From Mesocentrotus franciscanus (lineage: Eukaryota; Echinodermata; Echinoidea; Camarodonta; Strongylocentrotidae), in NCBI GenBank assembly GCA_037976565.1, contig CP137682.1:124001-188000 (forward strand): a stretch of DNA of 64,000 bases. Direction: 5' to 3'. The notes beneath the pieces are model-generated. The model was given only the letters and a program-made list of their open reading frames with translations, was not told where the DNA came from and did no database searches. Below are positions 32,271 through 42,419 of this stretch, in pieces. Both the position numbers and the translations under genes were made by a program. Numbering within the stretch: the stretch's first letter is position 1; each line of letters starts with the position of its first letter.

Positions 32271-33399
32271 AAAATTCTGTATTGGGCTAATAGGTTGGAT
32301 TCCCAATTAACAGCGCCCTACCGGCAAGCCCAACATGCCAATTTTCCAGCTCGCGGGTCGACAAATTTCAACTGGTGCAGCACAGCAGAACGCTAGCCTG
32401 TTATTGAAACGACCATAGTGGTCTGAACAGAATAATTTCATTCAATGGGATTGATTGTTCCGATACCAACGTTCATTTTTAAATTGAATTTAATGTCAAA
32501 ACCCACCCATCAATTGATTCTGACTAATAATTTGGCTTGATTTCGGACACAATAATAATACAAATAGTCATTTTGGGCAAAAGTTCACAAAATTACGATA
32601 TGTTGTTGATGAGAGTAAATTTGACCATTTTTTCTAGGATCAGGGTACATTAAACGTAGAATAATCCATTAAATCTCCTTTGCTGATGCTAACGATTGGA
32701 AAGAAAGAAATATACCCCTAACCAAAAGTGACCATAATGGTCAATTTTTGCCAAAAAGTGGCGAAAATTACCAAAACATCGTGACTATTGTGTCAATAAA
32801 AGTGATATTTATGGAATCAGTGCAAACATTTCCGCGGATAAGCTATTCAAACCAGCCCACTAAAATTCTGATTAAATTCCCTTATCTACTAGGATATATG
32901 TTAATGCCGACAGCTGATATTTTTTGTCGACTTTTCCCATAATGCGTCACGTGAATTCGACTAAACACTGGTGTCACTAAATGGCGCTGTGGATTGTGAA
33001 TCTCAAAAGTGAATCCACCGTATTCAAATTTCATTTTGATTTTAATCACATTTAAGATATGACTTCGTTGAACCCTGTATACAAATATGTCAATTTTGGA
33101 CTAAGCGTATAGGACAAAATGTACCACGGGGTGCCATAAAAAGAAGAAAAAAAGAAAACGAAAAAACTTTTACGACCGACAGCTATGTTTCATGTTATGC
33201 ACCTGTGCCCTGAACCTACTGCCATGAGGAATTATCGTGATTACAGTTTCCGTCACTTTCGAGATATTATGAAGGCAAGCTGGAATATTTTCTGGTGGTC
33301 AACGAGAGACCTGTGCACACATTAATTGGTAATTCAACCTAATCGAGTGTCAGTGAATTATGATGCAATACACATGGACAGGGACTACTATATTTGGTT
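32271..33399. other. No gene recognised
   Basis: Spacer between element A and the last MS4A-like exon. Caspase 5' exons could lie here but I could not identify any. Confidence 0.35.
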
Positions 33400-33455
33400 T
33401 TACAATTGATCGATATCCAGTTTTGCTACGAACATTAAGATCTGATACACATCAC
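33400..33455 (-). CDS. Possible last exon of the MS4A/CD20-like gene
   Basis: Acceptor TGACTCACAG (to 33456). Two bases plus 18 codons fit the one-base overhang of the exon at 33922-33960, giving GDVYQILMFVAKLDIDQL and a TAA stop. The call depends only on splice phase and position; the peptide has no recognised motif. Confidence 0.35.
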
Positions 33456-33921
33456 CTGTGAGTCAGATTTCTCGGCTTTTAGTCACAAAATGCACAATTA
33501 GACCGAACTTTGACGCTATACCGCCCAACTGTCATGAATGCAATTATACAAAGAAGTAATTAATGTTTTGATTTAGTTATGGAAAAACAATTTAGAATTG
33601 AATTAATTAAATAAAATGAATGACAATAATCCAAATGATGTGGGGACCTCTTCCAGTAAAGGGACATGGGGTAAAAATGTTTGACGTGCAGTACGCTTAC
33701 GGACCATTAAGCAACCTTGCGGTAAACCACCGCGAAATATGTAAACAAGCCTATAACCCTTGTACAGATATGATGCTGTAAACAGCGGCGTTTTTTATAA
33801 TTATGACGTAGGTGTATCTGCTTAACATATTCTTTGTTGTATATTACAGCAAAGCTCAGTGAATACGCGTATGAACTTTGTTGCGCGTAGTAACACGTGA
33901 ATTTTCATTTTGGATACATAC

Positions 33922-33960
33922 CTTGTTCATTTTCAAACACACGGTATGCTGTAACATTGT
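33922..33960 (-). CDS. Small 39-bp exon, MS4A/CD20-like gene, cytoplasmic tail
   Basis: Strong acceptor (TTGTGTTTCAG) and donor GTATGT. With the neighbouring phases it reads NNVTAYRVFENEQ, a polar stretch after the last membrane segment. Phases 1 in and 1 out both match neighbours. Confidence 0.5.
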
Positions 33961-34595
33961 CTGAAACACAACAAAGAGTTAGAGGAAAAGATTAGAATCA
34001 TCTACTCTTCCAGCTACAAAATCAAGAACAAATATTCTCGAGGGTATGTTAAATAATGGGCCAGTTGTGCAGACAAATGGGGGGACACGTTCTTCTCTAC
34101 CGAATAGCAAAACAATAGGACAAAAGATCAGGTCGAGTAATGGGAGAGGATGAAAAAGACGAGAGGGAAAAAAACCCTCAAAAATATTAGATGGCCCTGT
34201 TAAAAATATAATGGGTTACATCAAAACGTGTTTATACGTAACAGTTTCGAGAAGGATAAGAGGTTAGCTTCGATACAAGTTAAAATCTATGGTGCTGATG
34301 AGGCGCCATGTAATAGGGTGAGGGCTGCTCTGCCTAGGAAAACAGTGAAACGACCATCACAAATTATGAAATGTTTTTCATCACATGATGCGCAATGGAC
34401 CAATCAATTGCGCAGATTCTTTTTATGACGAATATTAAAATTCATGACAGACTGCTGGGCTCGGTGGTCTCGAGAAGTACCGTGCTGTGCATGCCCCTCT
34501 ACTTTGTTTCAGGTTAATTACACTTTCGAGATCCCCTTGGTGCAATATTTTTAACCATGCCCCTAACAGCAGAATAAAAATCTCTAACTACTTAC

Positions 34596-34731
34596 TAGAC
34601 TGTGTCGATACAGGAGGGGTGGGAGCGTTACAGCATGAACACACTCCGTGACAAGCAACACACCAAGCCGTGATACTAGCCACACATGTTACACAGCTGC
34701 TGGATAAGGCGAGGAAGACCGTGCTTTCCAA
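34596..34731 (-). CDS. MS4A/CD20-like exon: last TM helix and Cys-rich end
   Basis: Pyrimidine-rich acceptor (CTCCTTTTGGCTTAG), phase 0 entry, 45 codons plus one base, donor GTAAGT. It encodes ESTVFLALSSSCVTCVASIT, a membrane helix, followed by AWCVACHGVCSCCNAPTPP. A helix ending in clustered cysteines and then a Pro-rich cytoplasmic tail is the plan of TM4 in MS4A proteins. Confidence 0.5.
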
Positions 34732-35194
34732 CTAAGCCAAAAGGAGAAAGAAATTGTAAGATAGAAGGCGGTGAGGTGTCACTTGCAAGTATTAGCATTT
34801 AACACAGGATTTAACTCTAGAGAATTTTGCTTTAAATTACTCGTCTACCAGTGTGTCAAAGTCGGGACTATATGATTTTCACTCCCGGGAATGATGGAAC
34901 AAGCTATTATAGCAAAAGGCTATAAGATCTATCGTGACCTGATATTGTCTGAAAACTAGTGATGCTATTCTTTCCAGGCAACACGTCGTTTTTTCCGAAG
35001 GTTCGTAATTCCTAAAATGAAACAGTGTTTGTAATTCCGAAGGTTCATAGTTCCGATAATAACTAAGACCCCTGTATCATATTTCGAAATTATTAACGTT
35101 CTGATAAACGAACCTTCGGAAATTGACGCCCCGCAGTATATTACATGGTATGAATTCTATGATTATGGATTTTATAAGTGAAAATTTTGTTTAC

Positions 35195-35314
35195 CGGACA
35201 ACGAGGTGCCATAGCAGCGGAGAAAAAACAATAATTTATTACGGCTGAAGTCCAAAATGTCTGAGTACCAGCACATAGGGCACTAATGAAAGCCATAACC
35301 AAATATCCCACTAC
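35195..35314 (-). CDS. MS4A/CD20-like exon: TM2-TM3
   Basis: Acceptor TTCCTTTCCAG, exactly 40 codons in phase 0, donor GTAAAC. VVGYLVMAFISALCAGTQTF is a hydrophobic helix with small residues like TM2 of MS4A; a second hydrophobic run follows (SAVINYCFFSAAMAP). The exon would follow directly on a GIPFPM-type first exon such as the one at 3324-3503, but that one lies on the wrong side; the matching first exon should be right of 35.3 kb and was not found. Confidence 0.5.
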
Positions 35315-35319
35315 CTGGA

Positions 35320-35904
35320 AAGGAAAAATATATACGAAATAATATGATAACATGTACAAAGAATAAAAAAAATATAGGATGCATACTGCATGTATATAAT
35401 GATAAAATGTCAGAGAAAGGTCGAATAGAAATGAGGGTGCAATGCAAAGAAGAAGGGGGGATGGACAAAACGGCCTGTGTCTCCTCGTTTTGAAACCTAC
35501 GTAGCATGCTTTAATTACACAAATCGTAAAAGTGCACCCACTTAAACAAATATTGACTTTTTGTAGTATCCTTCAAATTGTTGACCATTTAATATTGTTT
35601 GTTCCTTTATTCATTCATACATTTATTTATGGATTTATTGATTGATTTATTTCATTCACGTATTAATATTATATACTGTAATACTTATTGCTGCTTTATC
35701 AGCATTTGTCTTGATCGTGCCCCTCCAAAATCCTAGATCCACCCAAGCAGCGATGAATTTAATATACTAACCAACCGTATAGCAGAGGCTAACGCGGTAA
35801 CCGCCACATCAAAACAAGCAGCCGCGGATTTTTGTTTTAAGGATAAATGAAAGGCAACTGCGCAACAAAGTTCATACGCGTATTTACCGAGCTCTGTGTT
35901 TTAA
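35320..35904. other. Spacer with one arm of a short inverted repeat
   Basis: GCGCAACAAAGTTCATACGC at about 35864 is the inverse of GCGTATGAACTTTGTTGCGC at about 33869, a pair 2 kb apart that brackets the MS4A-like exons. No other feature. Confidence 0.4.
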
Positions 35905-38034
35905 TGATACTGAGATGAGAAGCGTATACACTTTTGTGGAGAAAGTAGCTCATGCTATTGATAAATCATCTCACACGGTTGGTATTTTCCTGGACTTCTC
36001 CAAGGCCTTTGACACAATAAACCACGATATATTACTTTATAAACTTTCCCATTACGGTGTACGTGGAAAGGCTTTGGAGTGGTTCAGGAACTATCTTTCT
36101 AACAGAAAGCAATATGTCTTTTTAAGCGATTGTTCATCAGATTTATGTAATATAAGCTGTGGCGTTCCACAGGGAAGCCTCCTAGGTCCACTTTTATTTA
36201 TTTTATATATAAATGATTTCTGCAGATCATCTCATATTTTATCGTTTATACTTTTTGCTGACGACACGAATCTGTTCTTTTTCCACAACAATCCATACAC
36301 TCTTATGGAAACGATTAATTCTGAACTATCTAAGATTCTACAATAGATTAGAGCAAACAAACTTTCACTTAATCTCCAAAAAACTAATTATATGTTGTTC
36401 AGTAATACTATAGACTCCCTGCCAAACAACATTGTTTGTTTGTTTGTTTTGTTTTATTTCGGCGTTTTCAAAATAGAACATAATCATATACATAAAGTAA
36501 CTATTATTTCTTCATTATACATAATTATAAATTTTTAAGTACATTAAATAAGATGCATACAAACACAAATATTTATCAATGAATAAGATAAATTACAAAA
36601 AAAACGCAGGAGACCGCCATCATGAGCGGTAAGCTTGAAGTCGATGGCGGCCCGTTGGAGAGTGTTTCTTACACTTAATTTTTGGGCGTAACAGTCGACA
36701 ATAAACTCTCCTGGAAGTACCATATTGACAACATCTGCAAAACTATATCTCGTAATATTGGTGTCATGAATAGATTAAAAAGTCATCTTCCATCATCTTC
36801 CTTACTTACGCTTTATTCCTCTCTGGTCTTACCATATCTAAATTATGGACTCCTGGTGTGGGGCAATACACACCAAACTTTATCAAACAGAGTTTTATTA
36901 TTACAAAAGAAAGCTCTTCGTATCATTTGCTTTTCTCATTTTCGCTCTCATACGGAGCCTCTTTTCTTTTCAAATAAACTATTGAAAGTTAAAGATCTCT
37001 ATTTCTTTCAGTTGGGCCAGTTTATGTATTCTTATAATAACAACATGCTTCCTTTCGTTTTTGATGATATGTTCACCCTAAATAAATCCTCTCATAAGTA
37101 CCCAACTCGGCATTGTAATGACTTTCATCTACCTTTGCTGAGAACCCTTCTAGCTCAAAACACGTTTATTTATACAGCCCCCGAATTCTGGAACTCTCTT
37201 CACAATGACATTCAACTTGCCCCCTCTCTTAATCCATCTAAGAGGAAATTGAAGTTGTTTCTTATACTTCCTTACAATACAAATTAATATCAGTGCTTTG
37301 TCAAAATCATGTCTTGCCTTCTTTAAATCCTTCCCGTCACGTCTTTTTTTACGCTCTGTAAACTATGTATCTTACTATAATTATGGTCGCTACCTCTGCA
37401 GTATGCACATCGTCTGCGCTCTCTTTCACTCTCCTTTCTTCTCCTCTCCACCTCTCCTCTCTTTTTCTTTACTCTTCACATATGCAGCAACATTTTCTAT
37501 TCTTCCATTTCTCTCTTTCCTTGCTTTATTTTATGTTGTCTTATATATTTTTCTATTATTATTATACACTTATGTCTTATCTGTCAGTCGTCATTGTCTC
37601 TTTTGACCTTTCCAGTGTTCACTATATAAGTGTCGTAACAAGTTTTTCAAATTACGGATGTATAATTGTATTATCATTCTGCCACTTTTGGTAATCAATG
37701 TATATATATATATATATATACAGGTGTATATATTTTTTTCTTTTTCTTTCAAGTCAGTATATTTACATGTTACAAAAATTATGTTTGTCATTATTTTGAG
37801 GGATCCACATTTTACAAGCTATGCTTTTCAGTGGATCTCTCCATTTCCACAGGGTTATCTTGACAAAACTTTTAAAAAACCATTGTACTGGATATTTATG
37901 TATACTTTCTTTTCACAACTCTAAACCATGTAAAATGTATTATATTATTAAATATTGAATTGTACACTGATTTCTTGTCAAAATTACTGTTCTGTTGGAA
38001 ATGAAAAAATAAAACTGAAACTGAAACTGAAACG
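35905..38034 (+). pseudogene. CR1/Jockey-like LINE, 5' truncated
   Basis: The RT frame starts within the domain: HTVGIFLDFSKAFDTINHDI (motif A), NISCGVPQGSLLGPLLFILY (motif B) and LFADDTNLFF (motif C, catalytic Asp pair intact). After a stop near 36346 and an insertion at 36432-36676, the thumb and C-terminal region resumes (LGVTVDNKLSWKYHI, LLVWGNTHQTLSNR, EFWNSLHNDI). A CT-rich 3' UTR follows, and the tail is (AAACTG)n at about 38010-38034. The endonuclease part is absent. Confidence 0.88.
36432..36676 (-). mobile_element. Insertion in the LINE: antisense LINE/SINE 3' end
   Basis: A (TTTG)n/TTTATTTCGGCG start on the plus strand is the reverse of an A-rich AATAAAACAAAACAAAC tail. About 245 bp break the RT frame between ...NTIDSLPNN and LGVTVDNK. 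The body contains a CCGCCATCATGAGCGG stem-like word. Confidence 0.55.
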
Positions 38035-38439
38035 TCATCATAAATTAAACCGCCGCGGTTTTGCCGCGTTTTATCTGAAGGAGATTTTGAAGTGCGTAAT
38101 ATAATTATAACATACACGATAAGCTCACTTAATTGGGCGACTTTGAATATATGGCGCACAAAAAAACAGCAGAAATGAGTATCATATTAGATATTTACAA
38201 AATGATTATCACAATGAAAAAAAATACAATCATAACAAAAACAAATAAAAATAAGATAATAATAATATCGGGAAATTGCGTTGAAAAGAGCAATACTTAA
38301 GCTTTTCATTTTGTACTCATCAGAGTAAAATGCAAGTATGAACAGAAATCCGAAATCGAACAATATAAACGGAAACTAAAACGAACAAGGCGCGAAATAT
38401 AACGAGCTCTGATTGGCTGTCTAAGGTAACGGTAAATTA

Positions 38440-38618
38440 GGCTTATTGCCAGCCGGTTATAACGGGATAACCGCTAAAATAATACGACAGCCCGAACAAA
38501 CTCTTTCTGTCTGCATAGAAGAGGGTCGGTCACTGTGTGGCTTCGAGCATGTGCAGATGAGTAAAGTTTCTCGCTCGGATGAGAACTTTGAACCACGATG
38601 AACAGTATTGTTCAGCGC
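38440..38618 (-). pseudogene. Penelope-like element, distal (C-terminal) piece of GIY-YIG ORF
   Basis: Minus-strand frame reads SSWFKVLIRARNFTHLHMLE then ATQ-stop-PTLFYADRKSLF. This matches the end of Penelope-like polyproteins (VLxRARNxxxLHxLEA, PxLCxQKxFV). It continues the frame that ends ...NNQDCAEQ at about 41287 once the composite element 38619-41286 and one target copy are ignored. Confidence 0.75.
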
Positions 38619-39490
38619 AGGGAGGTGAAAAAAAAGGAGTGGAATCAAGCCGCTTTCCTATGACCCCATGCTCCAAGCCGCCGAAAAGTTATGCGCTAAT
38701 CTGCAACTGTTGACCAGGTGGTGAGATAAAAGAGCGCATGAAATGTCAGCATTTTAGAATTCCTACATCAGAAAATGGTATTCCAGCAACTGTTCGCTGT
38801 CCCTTTCAATGATTTCTTATCAATTGTTGTATGCATGCGTAATGAGTAGAACAAGCGAACACAAACTTGTGTAATTTCATCCCAAAATACAAAAGACACG
38901 CGAAAACACGCATTACCAAACTTAAAGTTATCGAAGATTGTAATTCATGGATTAAATAACGGGACATTAAAACGTGCACAAAATTAGCCCAGTATCCTAA
39001 AATATTGAGTTTTTGTCAGGAACTAATTTTTCTTTTACACAAATTATAGGAAGGGCGGAGAACTAAACTTGAAAAATTGTTTGATTCACTATTCCCAATA
39101 CAATCCCCAAATAAAGTTTTTAATTTACACTGAAATTTTGCCGGTATTTTAATATTTTGTAATAAATGTATAACTGGTGCCTGGCTTCTGAAAGTAATGT
39201 TAAGCCTCGGTCACAAATGCCATTACGAACTGCTACGAACGCCGTACGAACGATTTTCAGACAATGGAAATTCGGGAAGACAATGGAAAAACAGGGAGAT
39301 TCATACGAAATTATCGTTCGTACGGACCTTTGTGACCGTAGCATAATGTAATGTAATGTTCTGAAGCGCAGTTCGGAGCATGGAACTTCAAAGCCAAGTG
39401 GAATTTTACACATCCCATTGTTACGCTTTAGAACTCACGAATGCGTTTGAATAAATTACAAGAGTTTCGCCTCCTTTCTTTCACCTCCCT
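38619..39490. mobile_element. Element A copy inside the composite (left end)
   Basis: Same element as 31531-32262 in opposite orientation. Its inner end is followed by GGTTTAACTC, the inverse of the GTTAAACC duplication at the caspase locus. Its outer end is followed by the new duplication GTTCAGCGC. So the outer terminus was used in the later move, the inner one was not. Confidence 0.8.
39204..39342. mobile_element. Element H3, 139-bp MITE (deleted H-family member)
   Basis: Ends GCCTCGGTCACAAATGCC and CCTTTGTGACCGTAGC, as in H1/H2, but the interior is cut to about 100 bp. TAA lies at both flanks (39201-39203; 39344-39346) within a TAATG repeat. The inverted counterpart at about 31660-31685 lacks it, so it inserted in the right copy after duplication, or was lost from the left. 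Confidence 0.82.
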
Positions 39491-39540
39491 GGTTTAACTC
39501 AGTACCTCTATGAAAAAAGATTGCTTTGCCGCCCGACTGT

Positions 39541-39808
39541 CACTATGAACATGACGGACAAAGAAAGAGGACAAAATATACAGTTCCCTTTTCTACCCTC
39601 AACAATTGCTGTGGTAGACAAAGGAACATCCCTTCACTGCTATTATGTAAAAATGTGTAGTTCAGGTGTCACATGCATATTCACCTGTTCTACTTATTTT
39701 ACATAATAGCAGTGAAGGGATGTTCCTTTGTCTAACACAGCAATTGTTGAGGGTAGAATGAGGAACTGTATATTTTGTCCTCTTTCTGTGTCCGTCTAGT
39801 TCATAGTG
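39541..39808. mobile_element. Second copy of the hairpin element at 31203-31470
   Basis: Same inverted arms and centre; part of the duplicated caspase block within the composite element. Confidence 0.8.
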
Positions 39809-39858
39809 TGTATTGAATAGAAACATCCATTTCCACACTTTAGTTCCATTTTCATCAG

Positions 39859-39956
39859 AGCCACAAATTAACGTTATGCCCGACGTAAACGGCTTATACA
39901 CGGATTGGAAGATAGAAAAGGCAGAGCCAAGGAAGGAACAATTTGATCCCGAAGAA
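39859..39956 (+). pseudogene. Duplicated caspase linker exon (a')
   Basis: Same 98-nt exon as 31055-31152 with intact acceptor and GTAAAT donor. The predicted 32 residues are identical. Detached from all downstream catalytic exons, so it cannot make a caspase alone; it could be spliced into a chimeric transcript. Confidence 0.85.
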
Positions 39957-40019
39957 GTAAATATATGCTTTAGCTTTAGGCAGTTTTCATCCACTTTTCT
40001 CTTTTTTCTATAATAATTT

Positions 40020-40330
40020 CTCTTTTTCTCTAAAGTGCCTTCTCCTTTGGGGTTACTCCATAAGATATATTGTGGATAGCATGTTAATAAGACCCTCCTG
40101 AGTCATACTTGTTTTAACTACAGTTTAGGTATATTATCTGTTGGTACAAACGGGAGAGTTGTCCGCTACTACATTACATTGACATTTCTGATTTTGCCTA
40201 TTTGAAATTCCCTTTATAGTGATTAAAACTTTCAAAATTTCATAACTTTCTTATTGTTAGTTATATTTTGCTCAAAATTTCTGGTTCTCTATTGCTTTCT
40301 TTCAGAGCAATTTGCTATAATAAGATTTTA
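40020..40330. mobile_element. MITE-like segment copy in duplicated caspase intron
   Basis: Inverted counterpart of 30690-30985, with GAGTCATACTTG, GAGAGTTGTCCGC and CATAACTTTCTTATTG words. Confidence 0.55.
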
Positions 40331-40350
40331 TTTTCGTTTATTCCCGTCAG

Positions 40351-40521
40351 AATTACGCGTTGCATACATCTGTCTTCAAGGGGCTCGTACTCATAATAAA
40401 CAATGATCGTTTCCATGAGGGAAAAGATCGTCCTGGATCGGAGCTGGACTTGATTAATATCCAACATGTCTTTAGCCGAATCGGCTATGAACCTGTTATC
40501 ATGAAAAACTCGTCTGCCAAT
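40351..40521 (+). pseudogene. Duplicated caspase p20 N-terminal exon (b')
   Basis: Same 171-nt exon as 30486-30656 with CCCGTCAG acceptor and GTAAGT donor; the predicted residues are the same as in the source copy. The catalytic His/Cys exon is not present nearby, so this is an exon copy without protease function. Conservation of frame suggests a young duplication. Confidence 0.88.
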
Positions 40522-40974
40522 GTAAGTCAACGTCGTTATGCAGAGAAAAGCGCAAATTTCTGTCCAAAACTCTGAAGAAACGACTGAAGGTTGCTGCAAT
40601 AATTTACACTATTATGTTCCAAAAGTGATCCAGAACTATGATAAACATACGAAATTATCAGCTTCTTCTCTGGAAGAAGCTTCCATTCGTACTTTACCGT
40701 TATGTGGATGTTTTCAACAAATCTTTTAAATGTAAAATTTCTCCTTTATAAATCCATGATAAACATGAACGTTATATTTCACCTGTAGATCGAGAGACAT
40801 AATTATCTTCCTGTTACACAATGCAATGACGTATATCGCTTAGAAGAGCTCCAAGAAATTAGTGTCTTGCAAAGGCCTGATGGCTTTTGTAGCTTTAGTA
40901 TTCTGCACTCTATTAATCTTTTGTATCAATTCAAACTAGCCATTTCACAAATTAATTTAAGATCCAACATACAG

Positions 40975-41067
40975 CCTCGGTCACAAATACCATTACGAAC
41001 TGCTACGAACGCCGTACGAACGATTTTCAGACCATTTCGTAAGATCTTCTTAAGAAGGCCCATATAA
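40975..41067. mobile_element. Truncated H-family end at the composite junction
   Basis: GCCTCGGTCACAAATACC to GATCTTCTTAAGAAGGCC equals the outer end of H2 inverted. It is cut off at about 41060, where sequence of the second, partial A element begins. Confidence 0.75.
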
Positions 41068-41286
41068 AATTTATAATTTACACTGAAATTTTGCCGGTAA
41101 TTTAATATTTTGTAATAAATGTGAAACGGGTGCCTGGCCTCTGAAATTCCCCACAGTGGAAGAGCGGCTCGGAGCATGGAAATTCAAAGGCAAGTGGAAT
41201 GTTACACATCCAACTGTAACGCTTTAGAACTCACGTATGCGTTTGAATAACTTACAAGAGTTTCCACTCCTTTCTTTCACCTCCCT
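41068..41286. mobile_element. Partial second copy of element A (right end of the composite)
   Basis: Direct repeat of the right part of 39118-39490 (shared AATTTACACTGAAATTTTGC, then GGAACTTCAAAG/GGAAATTCAAAG, then TTTCACCTCCCT). About 219 bp. Confidence 0.8.
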
Positions 41287-41696
41287 GTTCAGCGCAATCT
41301 TGGTTGTTAATGCAGCAAGTGCTGAGCGATGGCAGAGTCGGCCTTGTCTGCCGTACGGAAGTTTCCTTGTTTGCACGAGCGCGGCGGTTGTAAACGCGCG
41401 CCGGTCTGGCGGTTCCGAATGATGGAAAGAACATGCTGTTTCACTTGATCTGCCAGTCTCTGAGGTGTACGCCCTATGTACCGAGATTCACATCGGCACT
41501 TGAATTCATACATCACATTGCTAGTTTGCGTAACAGGGAGTACATCTTTACGGACAGACGAGATCATTCTATGTGTGGTAATTACCACGCGCGGCTCAAC
41601 GGTCGGAAATGCAACGCACACGGCTTGCTTGAACTGTTTCTCAAGCTTTTGGGAAGCTTTCCTTCGCCACGGTAGTTTGAGATACACAGGGCATTT
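41287..41696 (-). pseudogene. Penelope-like element, GIY-YIG endonuclease region
   Basis: Minus-strand frame gives KCPVYLKLPWRRKASQKLEK, VEPRVVITTHRMISS, NVMYEFKCRCESRYIGRTPQ and RLADQVKQHVLSIIRN. C-x-C-x2-YIGRTxQRLxxRVKQHV is the GIY-YIG signature of Penelope-like elements (Neptune type). A 4-bp frameshift follows AIAQHLL before NNQDCAE. RT is not present. Broken by elements at both sides. Confidence 0.88.
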
Positions 41697-42149
41697 GACC
41701 CCGTTCTCACTCACTTTGAAAGTAGTCTTAGTTAGACCGCTCCAGAGGAACGGGTCTTGAGGAACGGTTTGCGAGCGTTCACACTCCGAGCATTTTTTTA
41801 TGGCTCAAACCGCTCCACGAGTCAAAGTGGTCTTGTTGCTATGGCAGCTCTGTCAGCGGGTCAATTTTTTCGCGCTCGGAATATAAGCCGTATGTACCGT
41901 ACTACATGTTTCGCGCGGAACGTCACTAGCTCACTTCCGGTCAAAGTACGCTTCCGTTCACATTGCACGTTAGAGCGGTCCAAACCGCTCTTAATAAGAC
42001 CCGTTCCTCAAGACCACCTCCCGAGGTGGTCTTCTGGAGCGGTCCAGAAGTCCACTTCCTGGACCACTTTGACCGTTCTCACTCACCTAAGAACCGCTCC
42101 TGAGGAACGGGTCTTAGACCGCTCCAACGAAGTGAATGAGAACGGGGTC
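41697..42149. mobile_element. 453-bp MITE with GACCCCGTTCTCA termini inside the Penelope relic
   Basis: GACCCCGTTCTCACTCACTT is mirrored by AAGTGAATGAGAACGGGGTC; TTT stands on both sides (3-bp duplication possible). The interior is made of permuted GACCGCTCC, GAGGAACGGGTCTT and AAGTGGTC words, with a central self-complementary ACCACCTCCCGAGGTGGT. No coding sequence. Confidence 0.8.
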
Positions 42150-42410
42150 TTTGTCTGTTTGTTCAGTTTACGGGTGACATAGCAATCAACCACATGGTAA
42201 GGATAGCCGTTTTCGCGCAGGATATCCTAGACATGATGATGTCCACGGTGAGTTTGCACGGAGAGAAAATTCTCTGCGCTCTAGCTATCAATGAGGATAT
42301 TGATGAGACCAATTTTGTACCGGGTAGGACTGAAAGAGTCCCAGCGCGTGTACTGACCTGCATATGAAAAACTTGCGCGCATCTGCTCTGCGCCTCGTCG
42401 CTTATCCTGT
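42150..42410 (-). pseudogene. Penelope-like element, RT-GIY linker
   Basis: The minus frame reads QYTRWDSFSPTRYKIGLINI, then with stops RENGYPYHVVD and YVTRKLNKQT. This is the region after the RT in Penelope-like proteins. The 5' remainder is missing. Confidence 0.75.
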
Positions 42411-42419
42411 TAAGCACGG

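Larger units (their letters stand above)
38619..41286. mobile_element. Composite hAT-like element carrying two caspase exons, 2668 bp
   Basis: Ends AGGGAGGTGAAAAAAAAGGA and the inverse of an AGGGAGGTGAAAGAAAGGAG copy, terminal repeats about 25 bp. Both sides carry GTTCAGCGC (38610-38618, 41287-41295), an 8-bp hAT duplication plus one ambiguous base. Inside, in order: full element A (38619-39490), hairpin, caspase exons a' and b', intron sequence, 85 bp of element H2, and a partial second A (41068-41286) ending in the right terminus. The block 38641-41061 equals 29950-32255 inverted. It sits in the Penelope relic. The two A copies acted as the ends of one mobile unit. Confidence 0.85.

Noticed and set aside
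35141..35507. XK-related or other named membrane family for the 33-35 kb exons
   Set aside because: Helix spacing and the GIPF and Cys-cluster features fit MS4A/CD20-like proteins better; still kept at moderate confidence because no profile search was possible.
39859..40521. A second functional caspase gene
   Set aside because: Only two exons are present, bounded by element A copies, with no catalytic His/Cys or p10 exon on the plus strand within the window.
41757..42182. Open frame of about 140 codons on the plus strand
   Set aside because: It lies across a MITE built of shuffled GACCGCTCC words; no similarity, no codon periodicity independent of the repeats.
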